Notes: a model not told the origin generated them from the sequence alone. A DNA stretch of 64,000 nucleotides from Roseomonas gilardii (GCF_001941945.1 NZ_CP015583.1:1601001-1665000); one strand, 5' to 3'. Shown: positions 45,511 to 54,212, counted from the stretch's first letter. Numbers and translations are program-made.

Positions 45511-47382
45511 CTACCAGACGACCGGATGCGTCTCGCCGGTCTGCACGTTGACGAAGCCCAGCGGCGCCTGCTCGCAGGGGGCCACGAGCACCCAGCGCCA
45601 GGGCGCGCAGGTGAGGGTGGCGAAGATCAGGCGTTCCGGGAAACCGGGGAACCAGCGGGGGTGGAAGGTGGGCTCGTACATCCACTCGACCTTCGCGCCC
45701 TCGTCATAGAGGCGCTGCATCTCCGCGTTCAGCTCCTCCGCCGGGCGGCAGCTCATCAGCCCGCCGACCTCGTAGCGCACGGTGGCGACGAGCGCGCCCT
45801 CCCGCACCAGGGCCCAGCCGCCGCCGATCCCGCGCAGCGCGTTCACAGCCTTTGCCATGGCCTCGTCGCAGGAACCCACGACCCAGATGTTGTGCTTGTC
45901 ATGCGCGACCGAGCAGGCCAGCGCGGTGCCGGGCGTGGCCGGGCCGCAGCCGAGCCAGAACATGCGCGCCGTCCGCCCCTCGCCGGAGAAACGGTCCACG
46001 ATGGCGAATTTCGTGACGTGGCGCGCCGCGTCGCGCTGGACGGCGCCATCCGCGACCGGCAGCTCCATGGTGATGAAGCCGTCATTCCAGTGGAAGGGGC
46101 GCAGCAGCGCCGCCTGCATCGTCGCGCGCCCCGGTTCGGCGGCGATGCGGAAATCCTCCGCCACCATCTCGCGCCGGATGTTCACCGTCTGCGTCGCCCA
46201 GGAGGGCCAGTCGATGCGCGGCACCGGCCCGGTATAGCGCGTGCCCTCGCTCACCGGCCTGCCATCGGCCCAGACCCTGGCGATCTCCAGCGTCGCGACG
46301 TCGCGCAGCAGCACCACATCGGCGAAGCGCCCGGGCGCGAGGCTGCCGACCCAGGGCGTCAGCCGCATGTGCCGCGCCGGATTCAGCGTGACGCACTGGA
46401 TCGCCGTCTCCGGCGCGAGGCCCAGCCGGATCGCGGTGCGGGCATTGTGGTCCGTGGCCCCCAGCCGGATCGTGTCCGAGGCGCTGCGGTCGTCGGTGGT
46501 GAAGGCGACCTGCGACCAGTCGGCCAGGCCCTTGTCCAGCAGCCAGGGGATCACCTGGTCCATGGAATAGGGGCGGATCTCGGTGAAGATGCCGTGGCGG
46601 AGCTTCTCCCACACCTCCTCCGGCGACCAGGCCTCGTGGTCCGAGGCGAGGCCGGCGGCGGCGAAGGCGTTGATCTCCGGCAGCTCCCGCAGGCCCGCGC
46701 CATGGCCCTCCACCACGCCGCGCTGGGCGAAGGTCGCCTGGATCATGCCCCAGAGCCGCTTGTAGGAGGGGTTCTCGGGGTTCCAGACGGCAGGCCAGTC
46801 CATCACCTCGTCCAGCCCGGCCACCATCAGGCTCTCGCGCAGGAAGCCCTGCTGCTCGTCATGGCCGAACCAGCCGCCGCCCCATTCATAGGCGGTGGGC
46901 GGCACGGCCGAGCCGGGCAGGGGGAAGATCTTCAGCGGCGAGCCCTGTCGCCGGGCGGTGAGCCAGAATTCCAGGTTGTGCGGCCCGTCCACGTTGGAGA
47001 ATTCGTGGCTGGCCTCGCAGGTCCAGGTATTGCCGCGCGGCAGCACCAGCGCCGCCTCCCATTCCGGCGTCAGATGGGAGCTCTCGATATGCTTGTGCAC
47101 CTCGCCGAAGCCGGGCACCGCGGCGAGGTCCGGCTCGTGCACGCGCTCCCCGGCCTCGCCGGGCCAGGAGCCGGCGGGGCCGACATAGGCGATGCGGCGG
47201 CCCCGGATGACGATCTCGGCATCCTCCATCCAGCTCCGCGTGTGCACGTCCAGCAACCGCCCGACCCGCAGCACCCGGTCCGCCGGACGCTTGCCCAGGG
47301 TCACCAGTGTCAGCTCCTGGCGGATGCTCACCTCGTTCGCGGCATCGATCAACAGGTCGTCGGGAAGGGAAGCAGGGGTCAT
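45511..47382 (-). CDS. ade: Adenine deaminase family amidohydrolase
   Basis: The 623-residue metal-dependent amidohydrolase has the Ade-type N-terminal strand domain and the metal motif PGFGEVHKHIESSHLTP, the place of H-x-H. ASDHEAWSPEEV follows, then FTTDDRSASDTIRLGATDHN and a C-terminal adenine deaminase domain (VAHDKHNIWVVGSCDEAM). Ade converts adenine to hypoxanthine with release of ammonia. The ATG at 47382 is the first codon giving the usual N-terminus. The NCS2 permease gene is 15 bp downstream. Some Ade relatives deaminate other purines, so adenine is likely but not certain. Confidence 0.88.
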   Translation of the reverse strand: MTPASLPDDLLIDAANEVSIRQELTLVTLGKRPADRVLRVGRLLDVHTRSWMEDAEIVIRGRRIAYVGPAGSWPGEAGERVHEPDLAAVPGFGEVHKHIESSHLTPEWEAALVLPRGNTWTCEASHEFSNVDGPHNLEFWLTARRQGSPLKIFPLPGSAVPPTAYEWGGGWFGHDEQQGFLRESLMVAGLDEVMDWPAVWNPENPSYKRLWGMIQATFAQRGVVEGHGAGLRELPEINAFAAAGLASDHEAWSPEEVWEKLRHGIFTEIRPYSMDQVIPWLLDKGLADWSQVAFTTDDRSASDTIRLGATDHNARTAIRLGLAPETAIQCVTLNPARHMRLTPWVGSLAPGRFADVVLLRDVATLEIARVWADGRPVSEGTRYTGPVPRIDWPSWATQTVNIRREMVAEDFRIAAEPGRATMQAALLRPFHWNDGFITMELPVADGAVQRDAARHVTKFAIVDRFSGEGRTARMFWLGCGPATPGTALACSVAHDKHNIWVVGSCDEAMAKAVNALRGIGGGWALVREGALVATVRYEVGGLMSCRPAEELNAEMQRLYDEGAKVEWMYEPTFHPRWFPGFPERLIFATLTCAPWRWVLVAPCEQAPLGFVNVQTGETHPVVW

Positions 47383-47528
47383 GGCATATCCGGTGGGCTG
47401 GAGACGGCGGCCGCGCGGATCGTGATCCCGGGCCGCCGGGCCCAGGGAAAATCTTGCAATTTGAGTGCCATGTACAGGACCGTTCCGGCACGCCGCTGGC
47501 CGGGAGAGCGCCGGGCCGGGACGCTCAG

Positions 47529-47563
47529 TTATCCCCAAAATCCGTGGAAGGTTCTGTGGATAA
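47529..47563. promoter_or_regulatory. Inverted pair of DnaA-box-like 9-mers upstream of the adenine deaminase gene
   Basis: TTATCCCCA (47529-47537) and TGTGGATAA (47555-47563) face each other 17 bases apart. The second is a perfect DnaA box and the first differs by one base. Together they are an 8-of-9 inverted repeat, so they may instead be an operator for the gene that starts at 47382. Confidence 0.4.
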
Positions 47564-47647
47564 CCATCCGGAAATGTGACGGAGCCGAGGCACTTCCTGG
47601 GCTTTTTCGACCCTGGCGGAAAATGCCTCCGGAGCGGGGGAAAATCG

Positions 47648-47739
47648 GCCCCGGCCTTCCGGGGCAGGAACCGGGGCGCGGAAAAACCCCGCGCGGGAGG
47701 TGCCGCCGCGCCCCGACAATCAGCCTGTCGCGGCGCGGC
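47648..47739 (-). terminator. Terminator cluster after upp
   Basis: Three hairpins follow the upp stop on the minus strand: a long imperfect one (47702-47739), CCCGCGCGGGG followed by TTTTT (47682-47698), and a 7-bp stem with AAGG loop followed by CGATTTT (47648-47665). The last two are good rho-independent terminators, so upp and ade are separate units. Confidence 0.75.
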
Positions 47740-47745
47740 CCGGCA

Positions 47746-48387
47746 TCACTTGGTGCCGAAGAGCCGGTCCCCGGCATCGCCCAGCCCGGGCAGGATATAG
47801 GCATGGTCGTTCAGCTCGCGGTCCAGCGAGGCGGTGAAGACCGGCACGTCCGGATGCGCCTCCGCGAAGACCCGCGCGCCTTCCGGCGCGGCGAGGAGGC
47901 AGACGAAGCTCACCTGGGAGGCTCCGGCCTGCTTGATCCGCGACACGGCGGCGGCGGCGGAATGGCCGGTGGCCAGCATCGGGTCCACCGCGATCACCTG
48001 CCGCGCGCCGATATCGTCGGGCAGCTTCAGATAGTATTCCACCGGCACCAGCGTCTGCGGGTCCCGGTACAGGCCGACATGGCCGACGCGGGCGGAGGGC
48101 ACGAGGTCCAGCATCCCCTGCAGCAGCCCGTCGCCGGCCCGCAGGATGGACACGAAGCAGAGCTTCTTGCCGGACAGGATGGGCGCCTCCATCACCTCCA
48201 GCGGCGTCTCGATGCTCGTGGTCTCCAGCGGCAGGTCGCGCGTGACCTCATAGGCCATCAGCAGGCTGATCTCGCGCGCCAGGCGGCGGAACTCGCCGGT
48301 CGAGGTCTCCTTGCGGCGCATCAGCGTCAGCTTGTGCTGCACCAGCGGGTGGTCGATCACCTTCACGGTGGGGTGGGCGGCGGACAT
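47746..48387 (-). CDS. upp: Uracil phosphoribosyltransferase
   Basis: The 213-residue enzyme joins uracil to PRPP to give UMP in the cytosol. The uracil-binding C-terminal stretch ([19 protein letters not shown]) and the PRPP loop [15 protein letters not shown] are present, with His where many relatives have Gly (ATGGSA). The gene lies 45 bp downstream of urc4 on the same strand. In yeast the URC pathway also begins with this reaction (URC6), so here it can feed UMP to Urc1. Confidence 0.96.
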   Translation of the reverse strand: MSAAHPTVKVIDHPLVQHKLTLMRRKETSTGEFRRLAREISLLMAYEVTRDLPLETTSIETPLEVMEAPILSGKKLCFVSILRAGDGLLQGMLDLVPSARVGHVGLYRDPQTLVPVEYYLKLPDDIGARQVIAVDPMLATGHSAAAAVSRIKQAGASQVSFVCLLAAPEGARVFAEAHPDVPVFTASLDRELNDHAYILPGLGDAGDRLFGTK

Positions 48388-48432
48388 GGCTTGGGGCCTT
48401 TCTCGTCTCGGCGGGCTGAGAAGCGGCGGGGG

Positions 48433-49674
48433 TCAGAAGACCGTGCCGTCGCTCCGCACGTTCAGGGGCGGCGTGCCGCCCGGGCGCTTCTCGCGGGCGA
48501 TGCGGCGGCCGGCGGCCCAGGTGCCGCCTTCCAGCACGCGGGCCAGGGGCATCCCTTCGGCGGTGAGGCCCAGCCGGGCGCGGACGCCCTCCGCCACGCG
48601 GTCCAGCAGCGCCACGGTCAGGGCGCGCCATTCCACGATGGCCTCGTGCTCCACGGGCAGGGGGGCTTCCGCCAGGGCGGGGTCGCGCAGCTCCAGCACG
48701 CCGAGATCGAGGAACAACCCGCCATTGCGGTATTCCGGCAGGCCGGTCAGCTCGTCGAGCCCGGTCACGCGCAGCCCGGCCTCCTCCAGCGCCTCGATCA
48801 GCGAGTAGCTGAGCCATTGCGACAGCTTGTGGAAGGGCAGCAGGCCGGGCGCGGGCTCCTCCGGCGCGGCCATGGGGTGCCGCCAGACATCGCCGAGATT
48901 CTCGCCACCCAGGCTGAGCCGCGAGGGCCAGATCGGCGCGAAACCCTCCAGCACCGCCGCCAGCACGGCACGCGCGGGCAGGGTGCCCTCCTCGGCCTGC
49001 GCCGCCAGATGGTCGTAGAGGCGCCCGATCCGCGCCTGCGGGCCGAAGATGTCCGGCCGGGCGCGCAGCGCCCCGCCCAGGGCGCGCATCAGCGCGGCGC
49101 GGCCCTCCAGCCCTTCCAGCGGATTGCCCGGCCCGACCTGGAAGGCCGCGCCGAGCGAGCCGGCATCGATCCGCGACAGCCCCGCCGCATCGGCGCGCAG
49201 CGGGTGCGTCGGATCGCCCGAGAAGAGCCCGGCGGCGAAGGCATGCAGGCTCGCCACGGCGAGGCCCTCGGAGCGGGCGATGCGTTCCCCATCCTCGGTG
49301 AAGGCCCAGTCGGGACCGGCCCCGGCATCGAGCAGCACGCTGACGACGCAAAGATCGAAGCGGATGCGCGCGACCTCCTCGCCAGACTGGTCCTCCAGCA
49401 TGCGGGCGAGCCCGCCCCAGCGGTCGCGCCCGTTGGCGGCGAAGTGCCGCCAGCGCGCATGATAGGGGATGGCAAGGTCCGGATAGTTGTCGCGGATCAC
49501 CGCCGTGACGTAGTCGGCCGCCGCGTCCAGCCGCTCCGGATGCAGCCGGAAATGCGGCAGCGCGTCGCGTTCCGCCAGCGCCAGCATGGCATGGGCACGC
49601 CGCCGGATCGTCGCCGGGGCGCGCAGCAGTGCGAGCTGAGCAACGGTGTCCGCCCTGTCCTCCGCCGCGCTCAC
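48433..49674 (-). CDS. urc4: URC4/Urg3 family protein, predicted uracil catabolism enzyme
   Basis: The 413-residue soluble protein belongs to the URC4/Urg3 family known from fungal uracil breakdown, with characteristic stretches YHARWRHFAANGRDRW and FHKLSQWLSYSLIEALEEAG. The yeast URC4 gene is needed for uracil use as nitrogen source, but its exact reaction is not firmly settled in what I know. Its ATG overlaps the stop of urc1 (ATGA), so the two proteins are made together. No signal peptide or membrane segment is present. Confidence 0.88.
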   Translation of the reverse strand: MSAAEDRADTVAQLALLRAPATIRRRAHAMLALAERDALPHFRLHPERLDAAADYVTAVIRDNYPDLAIPYHARWRHFAANGRDRWGGLARMLEDQSGEEVARIRFDLCVVSVLLDAGAGPDWAFTEDGERIARSEGLAVASLHAFAAGLFSGDPTHPLRADAAGLSRIDAGSLGAAFQVGPGNPLEGLEGRAALMRALGGALRARPDIFGPQARIGRLYDHLAAQAEEGTLPARAVLAAVLEGFAPIWPSRLSLGGENLGDVWRHPMAAPEEPAPGLLPFHKLSQWLSYSLIEALEEAGLRVTGLDELTGLPEYRNGGLFLDLGVLELRDPALAEAPLPVEHEAIVEWRALTVALLDRVAEGVRARLGLTAEGMPLARVLEGGTWAAGRRIAREKRPGGTPPLNVRSDGTVF

Positions 49675-50984
49675 TCCTGCAGCCCGCGTCCCTTGATGCG
49701 CGCCAACTCGGCGGCATCCGGCACCTTGTCGGTGAAGTACCCGGCGGCCTTCTTGGCGTCCATCTCCACCTGCGCATCGGGCGGGATCAGTTCCTCGGGG
49801 ATGGGCACGCGCTCCACCACCTCGATGCCGCTGGCGACGATCGGCTCGTACTTCATGTTGCTCATCGAGACGAGCCGGTCGATCCGCGTGATGCCGAGCC
49901 AGTGCAGCACGTCCGGCATCAGCTCCTGGAAGCGCATGTCGTGCACGCCCGCCACGCCCGCCGTGCAGGCGAAGTAGCGGTCGGCGCGGTCGCCGCCCTC
50001 CTGCCGCTTGCGCGCGTTGTAGACGAGGAACTTCGTCACCTCGCCCAGCGCGCGCCCTTCCTTGCGGTTATAGACGATGGCGCCCACGCCGCCGCGCTGC
50101 GCCTCCTCGATGCAGACCTCGATCCCGTGCGCCAGATAGGGGCGGCAGGTGCAGATGTCGGAGCCGAACACGTCGGACCCGTTGCACTCGTCATGGATGC
50201 GGCAGGCGATGCGCGTCTCCTCCCGCCCCAGCTTCGCCGGATCGCCGAAGAGATAGACGGTCATCCCGCCGATCGGCGGCAGGAAGGTCTTGAGGTCAGG
50301 CCGCGTCACCAGTTCCGGGAACATGCCGCCAGTCTGCTCGAAGAGGCCGCGGCGCAGATCGTTCTCGGTGATGCCGAAGCGTTCCGCCACGCCGGGCAGC
50401 CACCAGACCGGCTCGATGGCCACCTTGGTCACGCGCGCATCGCCGTTGGGGCCGAGGACCTGCCCGTCCGGCTCCAGCCGCCCGGCGCGCATCGCGGCGG
50501 TCAGCTCCGGCATGTTGATATGCGCCTTGGTGACCGCGATGCTCGGCCGGATGTCGCGTCCCGAGGCGATCTCGGCGCCGAAGGCCTCCGTGGTCATGTG
50601 GCCCCAGGGATCGAGCGAGACGATCTTCCCGGGCGCCGCCCATTGCGGGAAGGGGCCGATAGGTTCCGCCGGGCGGGTGTTGGTCAGGTCCGGCCGGTGC
50701 TCGGCGGAAAGCTGCCCGGCGGCGACGGCCAGGGCGCGATAGAGCGAATAGGACCCCGCATGGGTGCCGATGGCGTTGCGGCTGCCCTCGCCGGGGGTGG
50801 CGATGACCGGGCCGCGCCGCTGCGGATCGGCGGCGCCCCACTGCACCGGGCGCGCCGCCTGGCCGCCGATCCCGGGATGCGAGGTCAAGACGATGGGCCG
50901 CGCGGGCCCGGGCAGGTTGCCGCGGAGGGCCGCCTGCGGCGGCGGCACGAGCGGGGAGGGAGCGGCTTCCGGGATCTGGCTCAT
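49671..50984 (-). CDS. urc1: URC1-type GTP cyclohydrolase II-like enzyme, predicted uracil catabolism
   Basis: The 437-residue protein carries a GTP cyclohydrolase II fold in its second half, including the zinc cysteines C267, C278 and C280 in ECNGSDVFGSDICTC, the same C-x10-C-x-C spacing as in RibA. The N-terminal 180 residues are not those of riboflavin RibA or RibB but match the URC1 kind. In yeast URC1 acts on UMP-derived rings rather than on GTP for riboflavin. The ATG at 50984 follows GGGGAGG. It is the first gene of urc1-urc4-upp and is divergent from a TetR-type regulator. Confidence 0.88.
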   Translation of the reverse strand: MSQIPEAAPSPLVPPPQAALRGNLPGPARPIVLTSHPGIGGQAARPVQWGAADPQRRGPVIATPGEGSRNAIGTHAGSYSLYRALAVAAGQLSAEHRPDLTNTRPAEPIGPFPQWAAPGKIVSLDPWGHMTTEAFGAEIASGRDIRPSIAVTKAHINMPELTAAMRAGRLEPDGQVLGPNGDARVTKVAIEPVWWLPGVAERFGITENDLRRGLFEQTGGMFPELVTRPDLKTFLPPIGGMTVYLFGDPAKLGREETRIACRIHDECNGSDVFGSDICTCRPYLAHGIEVCIEEAQRGGVGAIVYNRKEGRALGEVTKFLVYNARKRQEGGDRADRYFACTAGVAGVHDMRFQELMPDVLHWLGITRIDRLVSMSNMKYEPIVASGIEVVERVPIPEELIPPDAQVEMDAKKAAGYFTDKVPDAAELARIKGRGLQE

Positions 50985-51122
50985 CCTGCGAGTCCTCCCC
51001 GGCGGGCCGGTTCCTTCCAGGTCGGGGCTGGCCGGGACGAGGGGATCTGCACGACGCGCTGGATCATCCGGAAGGGCTCCATGGCGAGGATGGCCGCTCA
51101 AGTCAGGGAGGCTATTGTGACC

Positions 51123-51138
51123 TTGACCGATCGGTCAA
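51123..51138. promoter_or_regulatory. Perfect palindrome, candidate RutR-type operator
   Basis: TTGACCGATCGGTCAA is a 16-bp perfect palindrome between urc1 and the TetR-type regulator. It has the TTGACC...GGTCAA arms of the E. coli RutR site. A half-site-like ACGGATCGGTCG lies further on, near 51153. Confidence 0.8.
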
Positions 51139-51181
51139 CTTGCAAGATGGGCACGGATCGGTCGCTCCGCAGGGGATCGGG

Positions 51182-51859
51182 ATGGCGAAGCACGCGGAAA
51201 TGGCAGGAAGCGATGCGGGCGACGGCAGGCCTGCCTCGCGCGAAGGCAAACGCCAGGCGCTGCGGGCGCAGATCCTGCACGCGGCGGAGCGTGTCTTCGC
51301 GGAAGCGGGCTTCGCCGGGGCCAGCATGTCGGGTCTCGCCGAGGCCGCCGGACTGCCGAAGGCCAACCTTCACTACTATTTCGGCACCAAGGAAGGGCTC
51401 TACCGGGCGGTGCTGGACGACATCCTGACGCTCTGGCTTTCCGCAACCGACGACATCCGCCCCGACAGCGACCCAGCCACGGCGCTCACCGCCTATATCC
51501 GAGCCAAGATGCGGCATTCGCGCCTGCGGCCCCACGCCTCCCGCGTCTTCGCCAACGAGGTGCTGCACGGGGCGCCCCAGCTACACGGCTTCTTCGCGAC
51601 GGAGCTGCGGGAGCTCGTGGAGCGGAAGGCGAGGGTGATGGAGGGATGGATCGCCGCCGGGCTGATGCGCCCGGTCGATCCGAGGCATCTGTTCTTCTCC
51701 CTCTGGGCCATGACCCAGACCTATGCGGATTTCGCGGCGCAGATCGCGCCGGTGCTGGGCATCCCCGAAATGGATGACGAGGCCTGCGCGGAAGGGGAGG
51801 AGACGGTCCTGCGCCTCATCCTCGGCGCCTGCCTGCCACGGGCCAAGTCATCACTCTAA
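51182..51859 (+). CDS. TetR family regulator, RutR-like
   Basis: The 225-residue DNA-binding protein has the N-terminal helix-turn-helix (ILHAAERVFAEAGFAGASMSG, then GLPKANLHYYFGTKEGLY). Its C-terminal ligand domain is of the RutR type (RPVDPRHLFFSLWAMTQTYADFAAQI). In E. coli RutR represses pyrimidine breakdown until uracil binds. Here it lies divergent from urc1 and the shared spacer carries a perfect RutR-type palindrome, so it probably represses the urc cluster and itself and responds to uracil. The ATG at 51182 follows AGGGGATCGGG. Confidence 0.9.
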   Translation: MAKHAEMAGSDAGDGRPASREGKRQALRAQILHAAERVFAEAGFAGASMSGLAEAAGLPKANLHYYFGTKEGLYRAVLDDILTLWLSATDDIRPDSDPATALTAYIRAKMRHSRLRPHASRVFANEVLHGAPQLHGFFATELRELVERKARVMEGWIAAGLMRPVDPRHLFFSLWAMTQTYADFAAQIAPVLGIPEMDDEACAEGEETVLRLILGACLPRAKSSL

Positions 51860-51980
51860 GGCGAAAAAGCCACAGGGATCACTAAAGATTCCCGAGGGGA
51901 ACAAATGGTTAATACAACCTTTGCGATGCAACGAGGCCAATGATACACCCGTAATGTGACGAAGATCCTTGGGAGCCCCC

Positions 51981-53072
51981 TTGGCGAGCAAGATTACGCG
52001 AAGGAAAGCCATCTGGGCGATAGGTTCTTTCGGCGTCTCGCGTGAGGCGAGGGCGGCTTCTCCGCGTCGCCCCGCATCCGACGATTTCGCGGCGGGCTGG
52101 AACGCCTTCGCACGCCATTTCCTATCGTCCGAGGGCCGGGTGGTCGATACGGCCAATGGCGGGATCACCCACTCCGAGGGTCAGGGATGGGCGATGCTCT
52201 TCGCCTTCCGGGCTGGCGACCGACCGCGCTTCGGTCGGATCGCCGACTGGACGCGCGAGAATCTCCGCCACGCTTCGCACGGCCTGCACGCCTGGCGCGG
52301 CACGGGCAGCGACGGCAGCGAGGACCCCAACAACGCCACGGATGGCGACCTGTTCATCGCCACGGCGCTGATCCTGGCCGGCGAGCAATGGGGGCGGCCG
52401 GACTGGCGCGCGAGCGGTCTCGCCACCGCGCAGGACATCCTCCGGATGCTGCCGCGACGGGTCGGCGGGCGGCTCGTCCTGCTGCCGGGGCTGCAGGGCT
52501 TCGAGCGAGGCGGGGAGGTCATCGTGAATCCCTCCTACTACGCCTTCCCGATGCTGCGCGTCCTCGCGCGGGCGCTGCCCGATCCGCTCTGGCTCGACCT
52601 CGCCACGGATGGGCTGGCCCTGCTGCGGGATTCCTGCTTCGGCGTCCATGGCCTCCCCGCGGACTGGGTGGCGGTGTCGCAGGCGGATGGCCGCGTGACC
52701 CCGGCGGAAGGCTGGCCGGCGCGCTTTTCCTACGACGCCGTGCGGGTGCCGCTCTGGCTCGGCTGGGCCGGGCTGGTGGACGAGCCGGGGCTGCGCGGCC
52801 CGGCGGCCTACTGGGCCGAGGCGCCCCACCCGCCGCCCGCCTGGGTGGACCTGCGCAGCGCGGAAGCCGCACCGATCCCGGCGCTGCCCGGCATGGCGGC
52901 CGTGGCCGATCTGGCGATGCGCCGTGCCGGCCTGGCCATGGCGGCCAGCCAACCGGACGGCGCTTCCCGCGCCTCCCGGCGGGACAGCAATCCTCCCGCG
53001 TCCCTGCGGGACGACAACTACTACTCGGCGGCGCTGAGCCTGCTCGCCGCCCTGGCGGATCGCCCGGCATGA
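51981..53072 (+). CDS. bcsZ: Cellulose operon glycoside hydrolase family 8 endoglucanase
   Basis: The 363-residue GH8 enzyme cuts beta-1,4-glucan in the periplasm and is needed for proper cellulose secretion. The acid catalyst Glu66 lies in THSEGQGWAM and the base Asp252 in SYDAVRVPLWLGW, with DGDLFIATALILA between. It starts at TTG 51981: GGGAG at 51971-51975 is 5 bases upstream, and no ATG or GTG is available. The N-terminus (SKITRRKAIWAIGSFGV) is a short, arginine-led signal that could use Tat. It is the first gene of the bcs unit. Confidence 0.92.
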   Translation: MASKITRRKAIWAIGSFGVSREARAASPRRPASDDFAAGWNAFARHFLSSEGRVVDTANGGITHSEGQGWAMLFAFRAGDRPRFGRIADWTRENLRHASHGLHAWRGTGSDGSEDPNNATDGDLFIATALILAGEQWGRPDWRASGLATAQDILRMLPRRVGGRLVLLPGLQGFERGGEVIVNPSYYAFPMLRVLARALPDPLWLDLATDGLALLRDSCFGVHGLPADWVAVSQADGRVTPAEGWPARFSYDAVRVPLWLGWAGLVDEPGLRGPAAYWAEAPHPPPAWVDLRSAEAAPIPALPGMAAVADLAMRRAGLAMAASQPDGASRASRRDSNPPASLRDDNYYSAALSLLAALADRPA

Positions 53073-53138
53073 GCACGCCGGCCGGCCCCTTCGCCCTTTG
53101 TACTGCACGTGGCCCAAGCCGGTCGGGAGGCGCCTCGC

Positions 53139-54212
53139 ATGGATGGCAAGTCTGATGTGTTGCGCGTGGCGGAAGCCCTGGGCGCGACGAGCCTGAGATA
53201 CCGGAACTTCAGCAACGAGGCCGTGCGGCGCGATCCGCCGCCCAGGACGGTGCCGGAGGAGGCGCCCCCGCCGCCCGAGGCCGCGCCGGCTGCCGCTCCG
53301 CTTCCGCCGGCCGCAGCACCCCCTCCGGCGGCGCCCGCCCCGGCGATGGTCGCCCCGGCGATGGCCCCCTCGGCGGTGCATGCGGCGCCGATGTCCGCGC
53401 CGCCGGAACAGGCCGCGTCGATGCAGGCCCCTGTCCAGCCGCCCCCCAATCCGGCTCCGCCGCCGTATCCCGCGCAGGCCCCTGCGCCGTGGCAGGGCCC
53501 CGGCCAGGACCAGCCCCGCATGGCCGTCCCGCCCCCGTTCCCGGCCTCGTCGCCGGAATACACGCCGCCCACGCCGGCATCCTGGCCGTCCGCGATGCCC
53601 TGGAACGGCGTTCCGGACGGCTTCCAGGGGCGTCCACCGGCCTGGCCCGCCGCCGCGCCACCGCCGGTACCGCAGCCGCCACGGACGGAACACCCCATGC
53701 CCTATCCGCCGGCCCCGGCCCCAACCCCGGCGCTGGCGCCGCAGTGGCCGCCCGTCGCTCCGGCCTACCCGCCGCCGTTCCAGGGCAGCGGCCCCGCTCC
53801 CGGCTTTCCTTTCCCGGCGGCGACTGGCTATCCGCCGCTGCCCGTTCCAGTCCCGCCCGCCTCCTGGCCGCCGGGGGGCGAGGCGGGCTTCGCCGCGGCG
53901 TCCCCGCCATCCCCGGTCGCGCCGGGTTGGCCGGAGCCACCGCGCGACGCCCCGGCCGTATCCTGGCCGCCGCCACCTTCCGCCACGCCACAGGGCCCTG
54001 TGCCCATGGCCGCAGGCCATCCCCGGCCCGCACAACCGCCGCCGCAGGCCGCCGAGGCGGATTTCGCGCTCTTCACCGCCGTAGACCGCGCCATGGCGGA
54101 CCTGCGTGCCTCGGTGAACGCCTCGCAGCCGGCCGCCGGCAGCCTTTCGGAGCTGCTGCGCGGCATCGCCAACGCGACGGCGCCCCATCCCTTCTCTCCG
54201 GACCAAAGGTAG
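53139..54212 (+). CDS. Proline-rich cellulose biosynthesis accessory protein (BcsR/BcsO/BcsP-like N-terminus)
   Basis: The 357-residue protein has a short conserved start (residues 1-25: MDGKSDVLRVAEALG ... SLRYRNFSNE). This resembles the N-terminal motif shared by BcsR, BcsO and BcsP. A 260-residue Pro/Ala-rich region follows, without a predicted fold, and then a helical C-terminus (FALFTAVDRAMADLRASVNAS). In enterobacteria BcsR binds BcsQ and helps assemble the synthase, and the neighbouring gene here is bcsQ. GGGAGG at 53125-53130 supports the ATG at 53139. Which of the named accessory families it belongs to is not clear. Confidence 0.75.
   Translation: MDGKSDVLRVAEALGATSLRYRNFSNEAVRRDPPPRTVPEEAPPPPEAAPAAAPLPPAAAPPPAAPAPAMVAPAMAPSAVHAAPMSAPPEQAASMQAPVQPPPNPAPPPYPAQAPAPWQGPGQDQPRMAVPPPFPASSPEYTPPTPASWPSAMPWNGVPDGFQGRPPAWPAAAPPPVPQPPRTEHPMPYPPAPAPTPALAPQWPPVAPAYPPPFQGSGPAPGFPFPAATGYPPLPVPVPPASWPPGGEAGFAAASPPSPVAPGWPEPPRDAPAVSWPPPPSATPQGPVPMAAGHPRPAQPPPQAAEADFALFTAVDRAMADLRASVNASQPAAGSLSELLRGIANATAPHPFSPDQR

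Noticed and set aside
47529-47563. A replication origin at the DnaA-like boxes
   Set aside because: Only two boxes are present, there is no AT-rich unwinding region and none of dnaA, dnaN, repABC or parAB lies nearby.
43372-49977. A 2,201-residue open frame on the + strand
   Set aside because: It runs antisense across mobA, the NCS2 permease, ade, upp, urc4 and part of urc1, all with strong family signatures. Its composition (His, Arg, Gly, Gln) is that of the reverse frame of GC-rich genes, so it is an artefact of few stop codons.
49671-50984. Riboflavin biosynthesis RibA or RibBA
   Set aside because: The zinc cysteines agree with GTP cyclohydrolase II, but the N-terminal half is not RibB, and the neighbours are urc4, upp and a RutR-like regulator, which fit URC1 better.
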